Counted from the first letter of the stretch, positions 1 to 12,334 are shown. The stretch: 64,000 nucleotides of DNA from Larix kaempferi (GCA_027924585.1 BSBM01000386.1:4550001-4614000); one strand, 5' to 3'. The notes: a model not told the origin generated them from the letters alone. Numbers and translations: made by a program.

Positions 1-244
1 AGCTCAAAACTTGTAAGCCGAAATGTATTTTCCAAGCGAGTTGAAAAACATTAAATTAATATTAATAAACCATGAAAATAATGATATTTAGCCAAGATCC
101 ACGTGATATGTAAATACGATCATACCTGGGTTTGATTGACGGTCTGAATTGCAAGAAGAGTGATTTATTATATCAGAATAGTGAATATAACGCCACTCAG
201 AGTATATTTGATTATTAAAAATGGTGACAAAATGGACACCAACA
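1..244 (-). repeat. Gyp1 3' LTR, last 244 bp visible
   Basis: This stretch matches 27357-27600 almost base for base, with a few substitutions, and ends in CCAACA before the internal sequence begins at 245. On the coding strand a G/T-rich run (245-260, read as GGTTTTGGGGAA) sits where the polypurine tract should be, but it is a poor one. The rest of this LTR lies left of the window. Confidence 0.85.
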
Positions 245-296
245 TTCCCCAAAACCAGAGATATGCCAAGTCCCACTAAGCAAAAAAGAGAGGAAT

Positions 297-1872
297 TCAG
301 GAAGAAGGCTGAGCTGCGGGAGCAACTACCTTCGACTTGGAAGAGGAAGTGGAATTATCCTTAAGCTTCTGGAACTGATCCTTCAAGGTGTCATACCTCA
401 TCCGAAGAGAAGTATGGGACACTTCTTTGGCGTTGACCAAGCATTCAATGCTTCTTACTTGTGTGCGTAGTACCCTTTTTTCTTTATGAAGCTCAGAGAT
501 TGTTTCCACATAGTTTTAATTCTAGTTTGTCAACTATGCTATCCCTCGGGTAAACCTATCCACTTCTTTTTGATTTAGAATGGGCTGTTGTATGCGATGT
601 TCCAGGTCCTTTCAAGGACTCAACTCTTTTGAAAATGTTTCAATCTCAACAGTATTTTCTTCAAGAAATCTGTCTTCATTGAAATCTGTCTTCATTGTGT
701 GCAGGAGAACTTCAAACATCAGGGGCTTCACATAATCGAGCAGATACATTGGCTAATGTGAGGAGGGGTATTTCAAGGGTATGGTCATCTCACTGGTCAT
801 CTAAACATGATGGTTGAACGACAGTGTGGATGATAGACTGGTCGATGGACTGGTCACAATTTGTTCCCCTGGATTTAGTGGGTACTGATGAAAAAAGTGG
901 GTGTTGCGAAGTAGGGTCACCAAGGGAAAGCTCATGAGAAGGCGATGGAATGACAAGGTGCTCATCACCTGAGGCATCCTTATTAAACCGTACACGCTTA
1001 GTGTCTCGTTCTTCTTGCATAGAGGCTTAGGTAGGATCACTAATACCGGTTTGGACACGATGGTGTTTTCGAGAAGCAGAGGGTTTGACAATAGGCTTCT
1101 CGAGCAAATGAGGGTTTAGTATTTCAAAGACAAAATGATCCCAGGTTTTCCCTCTCTCTTCCAACTGGTGAATGATGAGTATTTTAATGAGACAATGATG
1201 GTACAAGCTACCAGAGGGATTAACAGTATTCTTCCTAACCTGGCTTGACATTTTCTCTAAACATTTCAGGAAATAGAATGGGAAATTAAGGGTCTGATTG
1301 TTAAAAACATTTGCTAGCAATATAAAATGACAGACTTTAAAAATAGTAAACTTACCCTCACAAGTGATTAGATGGATGATGACATTCAAGGGATCTAGGT
1401 GTTCCGGCTTGACCCATTCCCGGTGGAATCCTTTTGTTCAATCAACATGTTGATATTCAGCCTTCAAAGCAAATTCGTGAGCCTTTCGTGGAAGGAAGAG
1501 ATGTTTGTGCCAACGGGCACCCTCCCTAGGAAGCTTTATGGCCAATGCAATAGATTCTTCCGTCATAGAAAAAGTGAGATGACTAACTTTGGTCTTATTG
1601 CCATCGAATCCCTTTGCGAAAAGCAGTGAGATTTCGTGGTCATGGCCTTGGAGAAGGTGGAGAAATGGACCCCATCCAGCTCGAAGGAATAACTCACGAC
1701 ACTCTTTGAACTCGGGGATGCGAAGTAAATCCTGGTAACTTCCAAGTTCATGATAGATAGGCATAATTGGATAGAGGTCGAGGGACGTGGATAGGTACAG
1801 AGGATGCAAGAGATGTAGGAGATGTGGCTTACTAGAAAACATGGAAAGCGAATAGAATGGAGTGATATTCAC
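297..1872 (-). pseudogene. Extra ORF of Gyp1 in the env position (broken)
   Basis: Three open stretches (1872-1438, 1389-1027, 1020-790) lie in one minus-strand frame, separated by single stops; the first stop (TGA) is a likely decayed CGA. A fourth stretch (509-297) is in another frame and reads as a charged, Leu/Lys-rich coiled coil ending in a Ser/Ala tail, 52 bp from the 3' LTR. The first part holds the segment FDGNKTKVSHLTFSMTEESI followed by LP and a Trp; I recall similar segments in extra ORFs of plant Ty3/gypsy elements but cannot verify this. There is no signal peptide or transmembrane segment to support a true envelope. The function is unknown. It lies between pol and the 3' LTR in sense orientation, unlike the antisense gene of Tat1 and Tat2. 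Confidence 0.6.
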
Positions 1873-4362
1873 GCAGTCGTCAGTTTAAATTGAAGTCCGT
1901 TTGAATGGTTGAATGATCGTAGGTGAGTACTTATCATGCTTGAGAGATCACGATTATCATTCAAATATCTTGAATCGAGTTCCAACATAGAAATGCGTGA
2001 GTTAGTGAATACGTGTGGTTATAATATATATTCAACCATGTCCAAAGTCAAACTTTGGACAGGTTGAAGTTAATTCTTGAAATGAAATCATAGACATGGA
2101 TTACACGTGAGAGATCATGATGACTCGATTAATATGATGGAATATCGTACAACATGATAATCAATACCATATGGCAGTCATGTAATGGTTCGGAAGGTCA
2201 TAATGATGCATAATCCATTCGTTTAATGGAGGCGAGATGGATAAGGGAATGAGACCACGTGCGAAATTGACATTTGATTGATTCCTGACATAATTAGCCA
2301 ATTAGATTTATCAATAATATTCAAATTTAGATACCTTGACATATTTAATAAAGTCATTATAAGATATGGTTTCATTCGGCACTCCATTCGGATCATTGTT
2401 CGTTTGCCTTGTTCGTCACCTCATTTGGATCAACATTCGACTCGTCGTTCAACCTTTCATACATACTTTTTTCTGCACAAGATTTGTTTGTTGATGCTGA
2501 CTAAAGCTGGTTTTGCAGGGAATTTGTGAGGTTGTTAGTGCACAAAAGTTGTTGTAAACTTTTCTTTTCTGAATCTTTCAATTGCGTTCCTCTTTATATT
2601 CCATTGATTAGGACAATCCTCCTTCAGCTATTTCGCATTATTCCTGAAAACACCTATCATTTTGTTAGAGATAAATAAACTTTTTCATGAATATTTAGAA
2701 AGTAAAAACAGTTCCGATCTTCCCCCAAACCAAAAATATGGCGTGTCCTCAAGCCATCAAAGAAAAATTGATTAATATTCAAATATTTTCAATTAAAATT
2801 TTTTCCAATAGCTTCTAAAATGCTGTGATAATTTTCGTAATAAAATGAAATATTAACTAATACATGTAGATGATTTAGATATGTACATTCATTAAAAAGA
2901 ATACAGCAGTGCTTAAGAAGACCATATGAAGAATGATAGTATACTTGATGTGAAAAATGCCATAGGAAAACTAGTCATCCATGACTCATTGTAAAGATCT
3001 CTTGTCATCCAATGAATATAGATAAGGTTCACCGTAGAGTTTGTGAGATTTCTATAGTTATGGGTCCCATTTATAGGATAGTCATATCCTAGGTATTGTG
3101 TGAATTAGATGACAGGGTCCAAGTCCAACTTACAACCATTCTCTAATGATAGTATAAATAATTGGCCTAAACATGTGTTTGTATACTCATGGTTTTTATG
3201 AGGCATGTGCATAGCAATGCATTAACCAAACCTCCTTACTTGATATTTCCCCGCTGCCAGCAGGCCTGTTTGGTACCCCAGGGGGTTTATCTTGGTACCA
3301 TGCAAGCATAGCCCCGCTGCCAGCGAGCTTGCTCAATACCCCGACGGGTTTACTTGCATTTACCGAGCTTCGTTGTTTGAGATTTTACTTAGCATGGACC
3401 CACTACCAGCAAGCCTGTTCAGTACCCCGGTGGGTTTGCCTCATATAATGATATATATATATATATATATGTTTTTTATTTTTTTTGTAAGGAAGCCAGT
3501 TCGCACTAGAGTGTGCTAATCCTGCTAAACACATAATTCAAATTTTAGAGCGAACCTTATGAGTAACTTATTTAAAATGGCATAGATCATAGATCATGTC
3601 AAAAGATAATAACCTAAAGATATTTTTTGACCTCTCAGTACATCCTCTTCATAAAAGATCAATAATGTTCCCCACAAAATAGAAATTTCACTCACTTTTT
3701 GGCTACCTTTTAAGAGTGCTTAAGAGACAAGTTTTGATAATGAGTCTAGGATGAACTGGTAGTCCATAGGTGTAAGATAGAACTTTTGAAAATCATGATG
3801 ATAGGTCTAAAGAAACTGTTCTAAATGATAAATCAGAAATGTACATGTCTGAATCGAATACCATATACAGAACCATAAAAGAAAGTGGTTAAAAATGGTA
3901 TAAAGAACACTTTAACCTTTCACTATAAAATTTCAATTTTCAACAATAATCGAAAGAGAAGGAAAATTATAAGTATTTTTTTTAGAGCACTTCCTTTTTA
4001 GATAATATTGCATGAGATGATTATAACGATAAGGTTCTTGTATTTAAGCTGCAAAACCACTTGTTAGATTATTCAAATTTATCCAAAACAAAGACATATG
4101 TACAAAGAAAATTATGAAAAAATTTCAAAATTAAGGAAAGGAAAAGAGTCTTCTTGGTTTTAATTGAAATTTTTTTATAAGATGATCATGAGAGTGAATT
4201 TCCTGTGTAGATGCAATCAACTGTTATAAATTACTCTTTTTATTGAAAAACAAAAATATATTTACATATATACAAAGGAAGATAACCCAAAATAATTCAA
4301 GAATTAGGAGGAGGAATGACTTCCTCTTCTACCAGCTCCATTTCCTCAGGTTGCAAGGCATT
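1873..4362 (-). other. Non-coding spacer of Gyp1 between integrase and the extra ORF
   Basis: About 2.5 kb of AT-rich sequence without a supported gene. It holds a small GC-richer repeat cluster (3248-3440) and an AT microsatellite (about 3451-3470). Short ORFs at 2278-2529 and 3292-3519 have no recognisable protein features. A spacer or untranslated region before the extra ORF is the simplest reading. Confidence 0.6.
3248..3440. repeat. Three degenerate copies of a CCCGCTGCCAGC...ACCCC...GGGTTT motif
   Basis: A roughly 40-bp motif (pyrimidine run, GCTGCCAGC, a CTGTTcaGTACCCC segment, then GGGTTT) occurs at about 3250, 3311 and 3399, with unequal spacers. It is more GC-rich than its surroundings. 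It is followed by a run of (AT)n at 3451-3470. Confidence 0.6.
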
Positions 4363-5650
4363 CTACACAAAATCTTGTTTAGATATTGGTTGATGATAAA
4401 GTCTAAGTCTATGTCCATTTACAACAAAGGATATTTGAGAATCATCAATTGTCTTAATTTTAACGGATCCATTATCAAAAGATGTAACAATTTCATATGG
4501 ACCCATCCAACGAGTAGTTAATTTACCTTTAAATTTTTTGTATCTTGAATCAAAAGGTAATTCCCAGTATCCAATTTTGAATTGTTTCTGTTTAATGTAT
4601 CTATCATGCCATTTTTTGCGTTGGTTTTGTATTAAGATTGTGCGTTGAATAGCATCTTGTGTAATCTCGTCTAATTCATTTATTTGCAGGATTCGTTGTC
4701 TCTGTGCTTCATCTAGATTCATCCCTCATTGTACGGCCATACGAAAGGTTTTGACTTGAAATTCAATAGGTAGAAGAACTTGTTTACCATAAACGAGTTC
4801 ATAAGGTGTGTGGCAAGAGGTGTTCCTCCAATTTATTCTATAAGCCCACAAGGCTTCTGGGAGCTTATCTTCCCAGTCTTTGTGGTGTAACTGAATAGTC
4901 TTAGTCATGATGGCTTCTAATACTTTGTTGGTGGAATCTACTTGACCATTGGCTTGTAGGTGATATGGTGAATATTTACAATGTCTAATACCATATTTGT
5001 CAGTAAGATATTTCATTAATTTGGAGGTAAACTGAGATCCTTGATCGGTTACAATTTCCCGAGGTACACGAAATCAGGTGAATATTTCTTCATATATGAA
5101 CTCCACCACAGATTTCTCTGTGGCTCTGAATAAGGCTTTGGCTTCTACCCACTTGGTGACATAATATGTACAGACTAAGATGTACTTCTTGCAAGACATA
5201 GTGGAAATTGGACCAACAAAATCTAGAGCCCACTTTTCAAAAAGCTCAATCATAACTTCGGGTTGTAAGGGAATCTCATTGGGTGGCGTAGGTCTACCCA
5301 TTCTTTGGAAACTGTCACACCCCTTGACATACTTGGTAGCATCTTTGAAAATTCTTGGCTAATAATACCCAGAGTGCAATACTTTGTATGCTATTCTCTT
5401 GTCAGAAAAATTCCCACCGCAAGGTCCACCATGACATGCATGAAGGATCTCTGCCATCTCATCCTCTTGTACACATCGTCTAATAATGAGATCAGGACCA
5501 GTATGAAAAAGATCATTATCCAACCAAGAATAATTAGAACTTTGAACTATGACCCTACATTTCTCAGGTGGGGAGAGATGGCTTGGTAGATTTCTAGTTG
5601 CTAAATAATTGGCTATGTCTGCAAACCATGGGGTTCGAACAGATAAAGTG
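4363..5650 (-). pseudogene. Gyp1 integrase (broken)
   Basis: Integrase would insert the cDNA into the host genome. Minus-strand segments, in order, give the zinc-binding region (within 5650-5310), the catalytic core (5301-4726) and the C-terminal domain ending near 4363 (GPYEIV, then NGHRLRLYH). The first Asp (ALDFVGP) and second Asp (TDQGSQF) are visible. The third acidic residue is Asp instead of Glu: the family motif GQVES reads GQVDS, codon 4936-4938. The zinc finger has CDSF where CxxC is expected, so a cysteine is lost. Several stops and frame changes interrupt the domain. There is no chromodomain. Confidence 0.85.
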
Positions 5651-7071
5651 AACAAATTTTCATCTGGAAAGCTATCATCGACAGGGCTAGAATTATCGTC
5701 AATTTGAATTCGAGAGAGAAAATCAACTGCTACATTCTCTCGACCGGGACGATCAACAACAGTAATGTTAAATTCTTGTAACAAAAGAAGCCACCGAGTC
5801 ACCCTACCATTGGTGATTGGTTTATTAATTAAAAATCTGATGGCAGAGTGATCTGTAATGACGAAACTTATTGATGGCATAGACTACTGCCAGAAATGCT
5901 TTTTCAGTAACAGTGTATTTCGATTCTGTAGGAGTCAAATTTTTACTAGCAAAATAGATGGCATGTGATGTTTGTCCCTCTGTTTGACCTAAGACTGCTC
6001 CTATAGCTATGTTGGAAGCATCAGTGGATATATCGAAAGGAAGGGACCAATTAGGGCCCCTAAGTATTGGTGCCACTGATAGCTTTGAATTCAAAGTTTC
6101 AAAGGAAGGTTGACAAGGTTCAATCCATTGAAATTCTATGTCCTTCATGAGTAGTTTGAACATAGGTGCGGCTATCTTAGTGAAATTTTCAATAAAATGT
6201 CTATAATAGCCTGCATGGCCAAGAAAGCTTCTTACTTCCTTCAGAGTTTTCGGAGGAGGAAGATTAAAAATTATTTCTATCTTGGCAAATATCCACCTTG
6301 ATACCTTGAAGAGAGACATGATGTCCCAGAACTATGCCCTCGGTTAGTAACATCTTACATTTTTCGTGACTAAGAGCTAAGTTTGTTTCTTAGCACCAAA
6401 TAAGAACTGTTTCAATGTTGTCAAGGGATTCTTGGAAGGTATTTCCATAAACTGTAAAACCATCCATATAAAATTCTACACAAACATGTATAAGGTCAGC
6501 GAAGATCCCTAAAACTGCACACTGGAAGGTACCAAGTGCATTACATAGGCCAAATGGAAACACTTAATAGGAATATGTCCCCCAAGAACAAGTAAAGGTT
6601 GTCTTGTCATGATCCTCAGGTGCTATTAGTATTTGATTGTATCCACTATACCCATCAAGGAAAGAAAAATATTGCTTCCCTGATAAGGTATCTAACACCT
6701 GATCAATGAAAGGAAAAGGGAAATAGTCCTTAAGAGTGGCCTTGTTTAATTCTCGAAAATCAACACAGATGCGCCATTTCCTTGTGACTTTCTTTGGAAC
6801 TACCACTAGAGGAGACACCCATTTACTGTTGGAAATTAGGTAGATGAAACCAACATTAAGGATTTTTTGTAATTCATCTTTTACTATATCCTTTAGGGAT
6901 GGATTCATTCTTCTCTGGATCTTCCTGACAGGATGTATGTTTGAATCTTTGTAAATGTGATGAATATAGGTATCTAGGTGTATCCCTTTCATGTCGGTAT
7001 ATTCCCATGCAAATTCTCCAGTTTGACTCTTGAGAACTTTTAGTAGTTGTTTTGTTGACTCTCATCTAAGC
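5651..7071 (-). pseudogene. Gyp1 reverse transcriptase and RNase H (broken)
   Basis: The polymerase that would copy element RNA to DNA. The RT fingers and palm are clear between 7071 and 6564 (WVSPLVVVPKK, CVDFRELNKATLKDYFP, FLDGYSGYNQI). The active-site YMDD reads YMDG at 6459-6470, and a stop follows shortly after, so the enzyme cannot work. The thumb and RNase H continue from 6319 to about 5650, with FDISTDASNIAIGAVLGQ holding the first RNase H acidic residue and a DRPGREN segment at the end. At least two stops and frame changes occur. The order RT-RNase H-integrase is that of Ty3/gypsy. Confidence 0.9.
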
Positions 7072-7371
7072 CTGCATTTATTTTGTTGAAATTTGTCGGA
7101 ACTAACCTCACAAGGTATGGTATAGGATCCTAGATGTTCTTCGATTGCGAAGACACGGGGTGTACTTGCAAATGTTGAGAGGCTCATGTTTTCTTCGAAT
7201 TCATCTCAAAACATCTGGTCAAGTTGGGAAAAATACTGAGGAAAGTCTATACATGTTGTGGAAGAGATAAATTGATTCAACACATTCTTGGTGTTTTTTT
7301 ATTGAAGTGCCTAGGAGAAATCACTAACAAGGGAGAGTTTTTCCAAGTTCTCATCCCCGAAAGGACAATCT
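7072..7371 (-). other. Gyp1 protease-RT linker, cut by Cop1
   Basis: Linker between protease and RT on the minus strand with scattered stops. It ends at the AATCT target duplication (7367-7371), where Cop1 is inserted. The other half of the interrupted region resumes at 14492. Confidence 0.6.
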
Positions 7372-8021
7372 TGTTGATGTATATGTAACTTCGGAATGTA
7401 TTTCACATATATGTATATTGTATTTCTATAGAGATGGTTTTATTCCTCTATACGGAAGTGTCGTCATTTATATTGTAAGTGTCGTAGCTTATACTTGATG
7501 GGTTATTAGATCACCTTGTTTGGGGTCGGCCCTGTATAAGTCATGTGGGTCAAAGGGTTATTAGACCACCCTATTGGGGGTCGGCCGTGTGGTTCAAAGG
7601 GTTATTAGACCACCCTATTGGGGGTCGTCCCAGTCAGCATTATGTTATGTGGTTAAGTTCGAGCCTACATGAGTTAGGTAAAAAGACAAGTCAAGTTATG
7701 TATAAATAGAGTGCTGGAGGCACTCTATTTCATCACTCACTTCTCACACATGCTCTCAAGGAGGAGAGGCGCACTTATGGAGGAGGAGGATCTGCTTCTA
7801 GGTTATGTCTATCTCTTATGGTTGGTTGTATCATTGCTCTATCTATCTCTGAGGAAGTTATTGGGGTTTTTCACCTTTATGGTTTTCCCCAAGTAAATCT
7901 TTGTGTCTCTTGTGTGCTTGCATTATTGTCTCCATGACTGATATGCTGTAGATATGCTGTACATGTTGTTCTCTCAGTTAAGATCCTAGATCATATTGAA
8001 GTAAATTCTGAAAATTTAACA
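7372..8021 (+). repeat. Cop1 5' LTR
   Basis: 650 bp, starting TGTTGATG and ending TTTAACA directly before the PBS. It is longer than the 3' copy because a segment of about 45 bp containing GGGTTATTAGACCACCCTAT is duplicated near 7555-7620. A probable TATA box, TATAAATAG, lies near 7700. The short ORF at 7711-7896 occurs in both LTRs and is not a credible gene. Confidence 0.95.
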
Positions 8022-8033
8022 TGGTATCAGAGC
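8022..8033 (+). promoter_or_regulatory. Cop1 primer binding site
   Basis: TGGTATCAGAGC directly follows the 5' LTR. It is the standard plant Ty1/copia site complementary to the 3' end of initiator methionine tRNA and marks where minus-strand cDNA synthesis starts. Confidence 0.95.
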
Positions 8034-11000
8034 TAGCCTGAAAGAAGGCATGATATGGCATGTATGACATTTGTTGCACTTACGATGCTAGGGCTTGATA
8101 TAGCAAAAACCAGTCATCGTAGCACTTTCACTATAAATCTATTTTTGGCAAAGTTTTCGGATCTGAAATTGTTACAGGATGAATATTAAATCTCCAGGTA
8201 CCTTGTATCCAAAGGACAACCTCTAATTCGTTGTACTTTGTGATTTATGATCTGTACAATATAGGGTTTCTGCCTCTTCCAGATCTGAGTCAAAATCAGG
8301 TGACCTTGGGAAAAAGGTCATAACTTGGGATAGGAAGCTCCAAATGAAATTTCGTAAAATGTGACAGGTAGTAAACAGTCTGTACTATCTCAGAAAAATT
8401 GTGCAGAGGCAGAAGATGAACCAGTGACACGTGGCATGCCGTACAAGTGCGCTCTCCTGCATTATCCCATAAACAGGTCACGTTGCGACACTTGGAATAA
8501 CTCTCTCTCAGAGAGTCCAATTGAGTTCAGACCTATTAGGATGGAAAGGTAACAGGCCTAGCTATCTCCGGAAAAGTTTTCAGGGGCCGAAGTGCAAACA
8601 GTGACACGTGGCACTCCGTACAAGTTCACTCTCCTGTTTTATCCCAAAACAGGTCACGTTACGACATTTGGCATAACTCTCTCTCAAAAAATCCAATTGA
8701 GGTCAGACCTGTCAGGATGGAAAGATAACAGGTCAGGCTATCTCAAAAAACGTTTTCAGACCCTGTGAATCAAAAAGTTCGGAGTTACACCAGAAACAAT
8801 CAGGTACATATTTCTGTCAAAACAGAATTATTGTGAGTACCTTCATTCATGGCTTCCGGAATTTAGGGCTTTGAAGAAAGTTGGAATTTTTGTAATAGGA
8901 GACCACGGCTGGATGCTACTCATCAAAATAGAAATTTAGAGACCAAGATCAGAATTTTTGGTTGGGAAGAAGGCCGGGCTTGATCAAACCCTAGTTCGGG
9001 ACTTTGATCAGAAAAGTGGAAAATTAGGGCTTTTGTAAAAATGGGAATTTTTGAATTCTGTGACCACGGCTGGAAGCTCCTCAGAAAAATAGAAACTTAG
9101 AGCTTTGGATCAAACATTTTGATTGGGCAGAAGAGTGGGCTTCATCAAACCCCAGTTCAGGGTCACGTCCAGTGAATCTGGAAGTTTCAAAGGCAAAATT
9201 GAGGAGTGAAACTTTGCAGTTTTCAAATTCTGAATATACCAGTTTGATCAGTTCATCAAGGCGCATATTCCTATCCTTTCAGAAGTTTGAAATTCAAAGT
9301 GTGAATTTTTGGGGTTTCTCTGACAAACCCTTATCCAGCTCCAGGTCTAGTTCTTGCAAATCAAGTGGATTGGGTTAATCCTAGAAGAAGATGGATTGGT
9401 CACTTGCATAAGTGAAGAAGTTCCTGTTTCAGAGGGAGATGAGGCTAAGGCCTTACATAAGAAGATTACAAGTGATCTCGACAAGTATGACTCATCGAGG
9501 TATGTTTTGAGATTTGTTCATAATTAAGTTTATGGTATGTTTGTCTTCATGTTATCACGGTTAGTACAATCTTGATTTTAGACTTGTCATATCACCTTAA
9601 TAAAATTATGAATGCATGATAGAAGTCATTCATTTATTAGGAGAATGAAACTTATGTTTGTACTAACACATTGTGATGTTGTATGAGTTTTATGTTGTCT
9701 ACTAACATGAAAGGTACACCAAGAAGACAAATCATGTTCTGGTTCAAGAACATATGATCATGATGACATGAGGACAAAGATTCATCCATTGCCATGGATC
9801 TCATAGAAGATCTGTATAACTTGGTTTTATAATGGTTAACTTATGAGACATGCATGTTACTAGCACAAGTCACTAAAGAGAACCAGAAGACATTATGCAG
9901 GTATGTTAGACATAAATAGCTAGCATGCTAATCCAGGTATGTTTTTCCTATATCAAGCTAGAATCCTACCTTGTGTTAGGATCTTATACTGTTGTTGATA
10001 ATGATTATTCATGAAGTCATAGGTTTGAATAATCATGGTTGGATGTATATTATTGTTCTTACTATAATTGATGATATGACTAACCAGAAGAATCATGAAG
10101 GTATAGGTTTGAGTAATTACAGGTTTAGACATGTTATGTTTCTTATGATTTGACTAACCATAAGAATATACATAAACCTTGAATGCTAATGCTTATTATT
10201 TCTGTTTGAAATGATCATGACTATACATGCTTGAGATTATTGTGTTTTAATAGTATACTAATGAATGTATGATTTTATATGAGATCACAAGGATAGCACA
10301 ATCATGATAATAATAAGCATGTATAGGGACCAAGGATGAATGTAAGTTCAACGACAGGTAATCCAGGAAGCAAAGATCAAGAGGGAGCACACTCCAGTTG
10401 TTCCTGCAAAGAAAGCAAAGGAGCACACTTCAGTAGCTTCTGCAAGGATGCAGATATTCAGAGGGAGTTGAACTTCTTCCTACATTCCACAACAGAAAGG
10501 TGTAGAAGTAGCTAATTCATATTATGACTCCAGTATCTCCCGCAAAGAAGCAAAGACTCAGAGGGAGTCCACCCAACGAACAAACAAAGATAAGTATTTT
10601 AATTATCATTTCATGCATATTTGTTTATTTAAATAAAATTGTTCAAATGATGTATATGCTCATGTTCCTAGACTTAGGATATGTATTGTGCATATTAGAA
10701 TAGTTGCATTGATGAACAGTATACTACTAATATACGTGGGTAAGTGGCCTATGGCACTGTACAACATTCCATTGCTACTTATCTAGAATGAAACCTCTTT
10801 GCTGACATGTTGGGAGTTGTGCACACTCCTGGTAGAGATTGGAAGGCATCTAGAAAGTTACGGAAAATGGATAAATGTTGTATTGAAGCATTGGCTAAGA
10901 TAATTGCATGACTGTATGACATAATGTGTAAGAATTTGTTTTGAAAACTATGAGATGTTTTCTAATCATGCAATTTAACTTGTTGTGTAGGAAATATCGT

Positions 11001-11040
11001 ATGCCATCACCTACAAAAGAAGAACTACAACATTTGTTCA
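8034..11040 (+). other. Cop1 non-coding leader
   Basis: About 3 kb with no credible gag, protease or integrase. It is alignable by eye with the Cop2 leader (19247-21880), including AGCAAAAACCAGTCATCGT near the start. A tandem duplication of roughly 185 bp (units beginning GTGACACGTGGCA, near 8427 and 8601) is shared with Cop2, so it predates their split. Several AGGTATG steps (9498, 9899, 9935) resemble splice donors, and TTGTGTAGGAAATATC (near 10984) resembles an acceptor also seen in Cop2. Whether it is spliced is not known. Confidence 0.65.
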
Positions 11041-11758
11041 GCAACAAAATTATCTACTGAAGATATTGAAGTTCCCAGGATACGGGAAGAATGCCATGAT
11101 CCGTTGATCATGAAGAACGATGTTTGGGATGCGATCCCAAGAGCTGAAGGGAAGTCTGTTGTGACTTCCAAATGGAACTATCAGATCAAGCATGTTGCAG
11201 ACGGCAGCATAGAGAAATATAAAAGTGATGAAATAGAAGATGCACCAGATGGATTTCAAGACAGCATGGTGTAGTCATATATGTGTGCAGAACTTGGTAT
11301 GGTAGGATAGACAGCTTTCTATCCAGTTTGGGCTTTACCAAGAATAAACCGTATTCCAACCTTTTCTACAAGGTTGAGGAAGGCAATCCAGTGATACTAC
11401 TTTTGTATGCGGATAACCTGTTTGTTACAGATGAAGATAGATTGATTGCTGACACACAGTGGAAGCTTGCTGCCGAGTTCGAGATGAAGAACTTGGGGAT
11501 GATGCACTATTTGTTTTTGGCATGGAGGTGTGGCAGAGTGCAGATGGAATCTTCCTTGGACAAGGGAAGTATGCAGTAGAGATCCTGAAGAGGTTCGGGA
11601 TGATAGACTACGAGGCTATGGCATCGAACCTGAATATTCTGTGTGATGCTTCATTTGAGCCGGTTGATGTCTCTATGTATCGTCAGATGATTGGGTCCTT
11701 GATGTACCTGACGAACACAAGACCAGATATTTGCTTTACTGTGAACACATTGAGCTAG
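11041..11758 (+). pseudogene. Cop1 reverse transcriptase fragment
   Basis: Ty1/copia RT pieces. The N-terminal part (about 11085-11270) includes EGKSVVTSKWNYQIKH. The sequence then jumps to the late palm (SLGFTKNKPYSNLF from about 11310), so the middle of RT is deleted. The active-site motif YVDD reads YADN at 11406-11417, replacing a catalytic Asp. A frame change occurs near 11520, and the C-terminal part (RQMIGSLMYLTNTRPDI) continues to a TAG at 11756-11758 in the same frame as the RNase H below. The product would be inactive. Confidence 0.9.
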
Positions 11759-12334
11759 TTACTGACGGATCCGAGGAGTGTTCACCTGGTTGCTGTAAAG
11801 CATGTTCTGAGGTACCTGAAGGGTACAATGGATTATGGGCTCAAGTATGAAGCGAATCAAAATTTTAACCTGCAGGGTTATGCTGCAGACAGGAAGAGCA
11901 CATCTGGGTGTTGCTTCAGTATGGGATCAGGTGTGATCTCTTGGTTTAGCAGGAAGCAGTCTTGTGTAGCATTGAGTACAGCTGAGGCAGAGTATGTTGC
12001 AGCCTGTTCAGCTAGTTGTGAGGCAGTATGGCTACGGAAGCTACTGTCTGAGTTATTTGATCTCCCGTTGGAGGCTACTGGTATCTTCTGTGATAACCAG
12101 AGTTGTGTGAAGCTGTCCGAGAACCCAGTGTTTCATGATAGGTCGAAACACATAGAGATCAAATATCACTATATCAGGGATATGGTGCAGAGAGGAGCTG
12201 TGAAGCTCCTGTATGTTGCGACGGACAAGCAGATTGCAGATGTGCTGACGAAGCCACTAGCCGGGGTGAAGTTTGAGTACTTCAGAGAGAGGCTTGGCGT
12301 GCTTCAGATCGAGGACACTTCGAGGAAGAAGTGA
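11759..12334 (+). CDS. Cop1 RNase H domain, ORF 11828-12334
   Basis: Ty1/copia RNase H, which degrades the RNA strand of the RNA-DNA hybrid during reverse transcription. The frame continues from RT after a single TAG (probably a decayed CAG) and stays open to 12334. Visible landmarks are STSGCCFSMGSGVISW, STAEAEY with the catalytic Glu, CDNQSCVKL with the catalytic Asp, the RSKHIEIKYHYIRD segment and the terminal TKPL. The domain looks intact, unlike the RT before it. It is probably a remnant without its own translation start. Confidence 0.85.
   Translation, partial: LLTDPRSVHLVAVKHVLRYLKGTMDYGLKYEANQNFNLQGYAADRKSTSGCCFSMGSGVISWFSRKQSCVALSTAEAEYVAACSASCEAVWLRKLLSELFDLPLEATGIFCDNQSCVKLSENPVFHDRSKHIEIKYHYIRDMVQRGAVKLLYVATDKQIADVLTKPLAGVKFEYFRERLGVLQIEDTSRKK

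Noticed and set aside
7711-7896. 61-residue ORF found twice (also 14181-14366)
   Set aside because: It lies inside both Cop1 LTRs, downstream of the TATA box, and has no conserved protein features.
8022-8033. tRNA gene remains at TGGTATCAGAGC sites
   Set aside because: These are primer binding sites next to LTRs, not tRNA genes; no cloverleaf is present.
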